64,000 bases of DNA from contig CAJMSE010000002.1 in assembly GCA_905216025.1 (NCBI GenBank), positions 117,234-181,233 of the forward strand, in the 5' to 3' direction. Shown piece by piece: positions 63,948 to 64,000 of the stretch. A program made the translations under genes and the position numbers. Each line of letters starts with the position of its first letter. The first letter of the stretch is position 1. The notes under the pieces are model-generated. The model searched no databases. It was not told the origin of the DNA and was given only the letters and a program-made list of their open reading frames with translations. Source of the DNA: an uncultured bacterium. Lineage in GTDB: Bacteria > Bacteroidota > Bacteroidia > Bacteroidales > Bacteroidaceae.

Positions 63948-64000
63948 AAGCCGCCTGAGAATCCGATTAACAGGGAGCAGATGAAATTCTGAGAATTTTC

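Overview
The window is ordinary chromosome of a Bacteroidales bacterium, most likely Prevotellaceae. The evidence is the gene families present (DUF4270, DUF4293, DUF4468, Porin_10-type porin, short Bacteroidetes omega subunit, Rho with a long disordered insert, Nudix-type AraR, the methylmalonyl-CoA decarboxylase set) and the promoters, which follow the Bacteroidetes -33 TTTG / -7 TAnnTTTG pattern with 19-20 nt between the boxes at six sites. GC looks close to 50 percent by eye. I found no rRNA, tRNA, CRISPR, prophage or intact insertion sequence.

Layout. 1-2.8 kb: end of atpG, then a PcrA/UvrD helicase. 2.9-6.8 kb: a leftward GlgA-like / DUF4270 / tiny-protein operon, divergent from panC-panD. 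6.8-9.5 kb: leftward mce-mmdA-(short OadG-like)-biotin carrier operon for succinate/propionate metabolism. 9.6-13.7 kb: a TonB-dependent receptor and a FemAB-like acetyltransferase. 14-16.4 kb: rightward nitroreductase / DUF2520 / KdsC-like phosphatase / Maf cluster. 16.6-25 kb: proS, an OmpA lipoprotein with mtgA, then leftward rho and a tightly overlapped GH25-MORN / HPPK-like / M64 peptidase operon. 25.5-29.6 kb: pyk, rpiB, tkt. 29.8-43.6 kb: arabinose genes (abfA, araB, araA, araD, araR, SSS transporter, lipoprotein mutarotase) followed by galactose genes (galK, MFS transporter, galM). Arabinose goes to xylulose 5-phosphate, which transketolase and RpiB feed into central metabolism. 43.7-48.5 kb: folC, dnaJ, grpE, an ABC-F ATPase. 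49-64 kb: Wzx-like flippase, RluA, menA, HD hydrolase, porin operon, xerD, aroQ, uvrB, bamD-rpoZ-DUF4293 and gdhA.

The most unusual signal is not a gene. At least seven intergenic regions (12.2, 16.4, 25.1-25.4, 27.0, 48.7-48.9, 58.1-58.3 and 62.2 kb) hold tandem arrays with a period of 22 bp, two DNA helical turns. Unit sequence differs between loci and drifts within arrays, but the 22-bp period is kept, and in several families the unit core is a short dyad. Three of these loci (25.1-25.4, 48.7-48.9, 58.1-58.3 kb) share the same kinds of units in the same order, one of them inverted. A separate palindromic element with a GACGCAAAG-type core occurs twice (13.8 and 33.2 kb).

All names come from reading the sequence and recalled family features. 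No database search was run.
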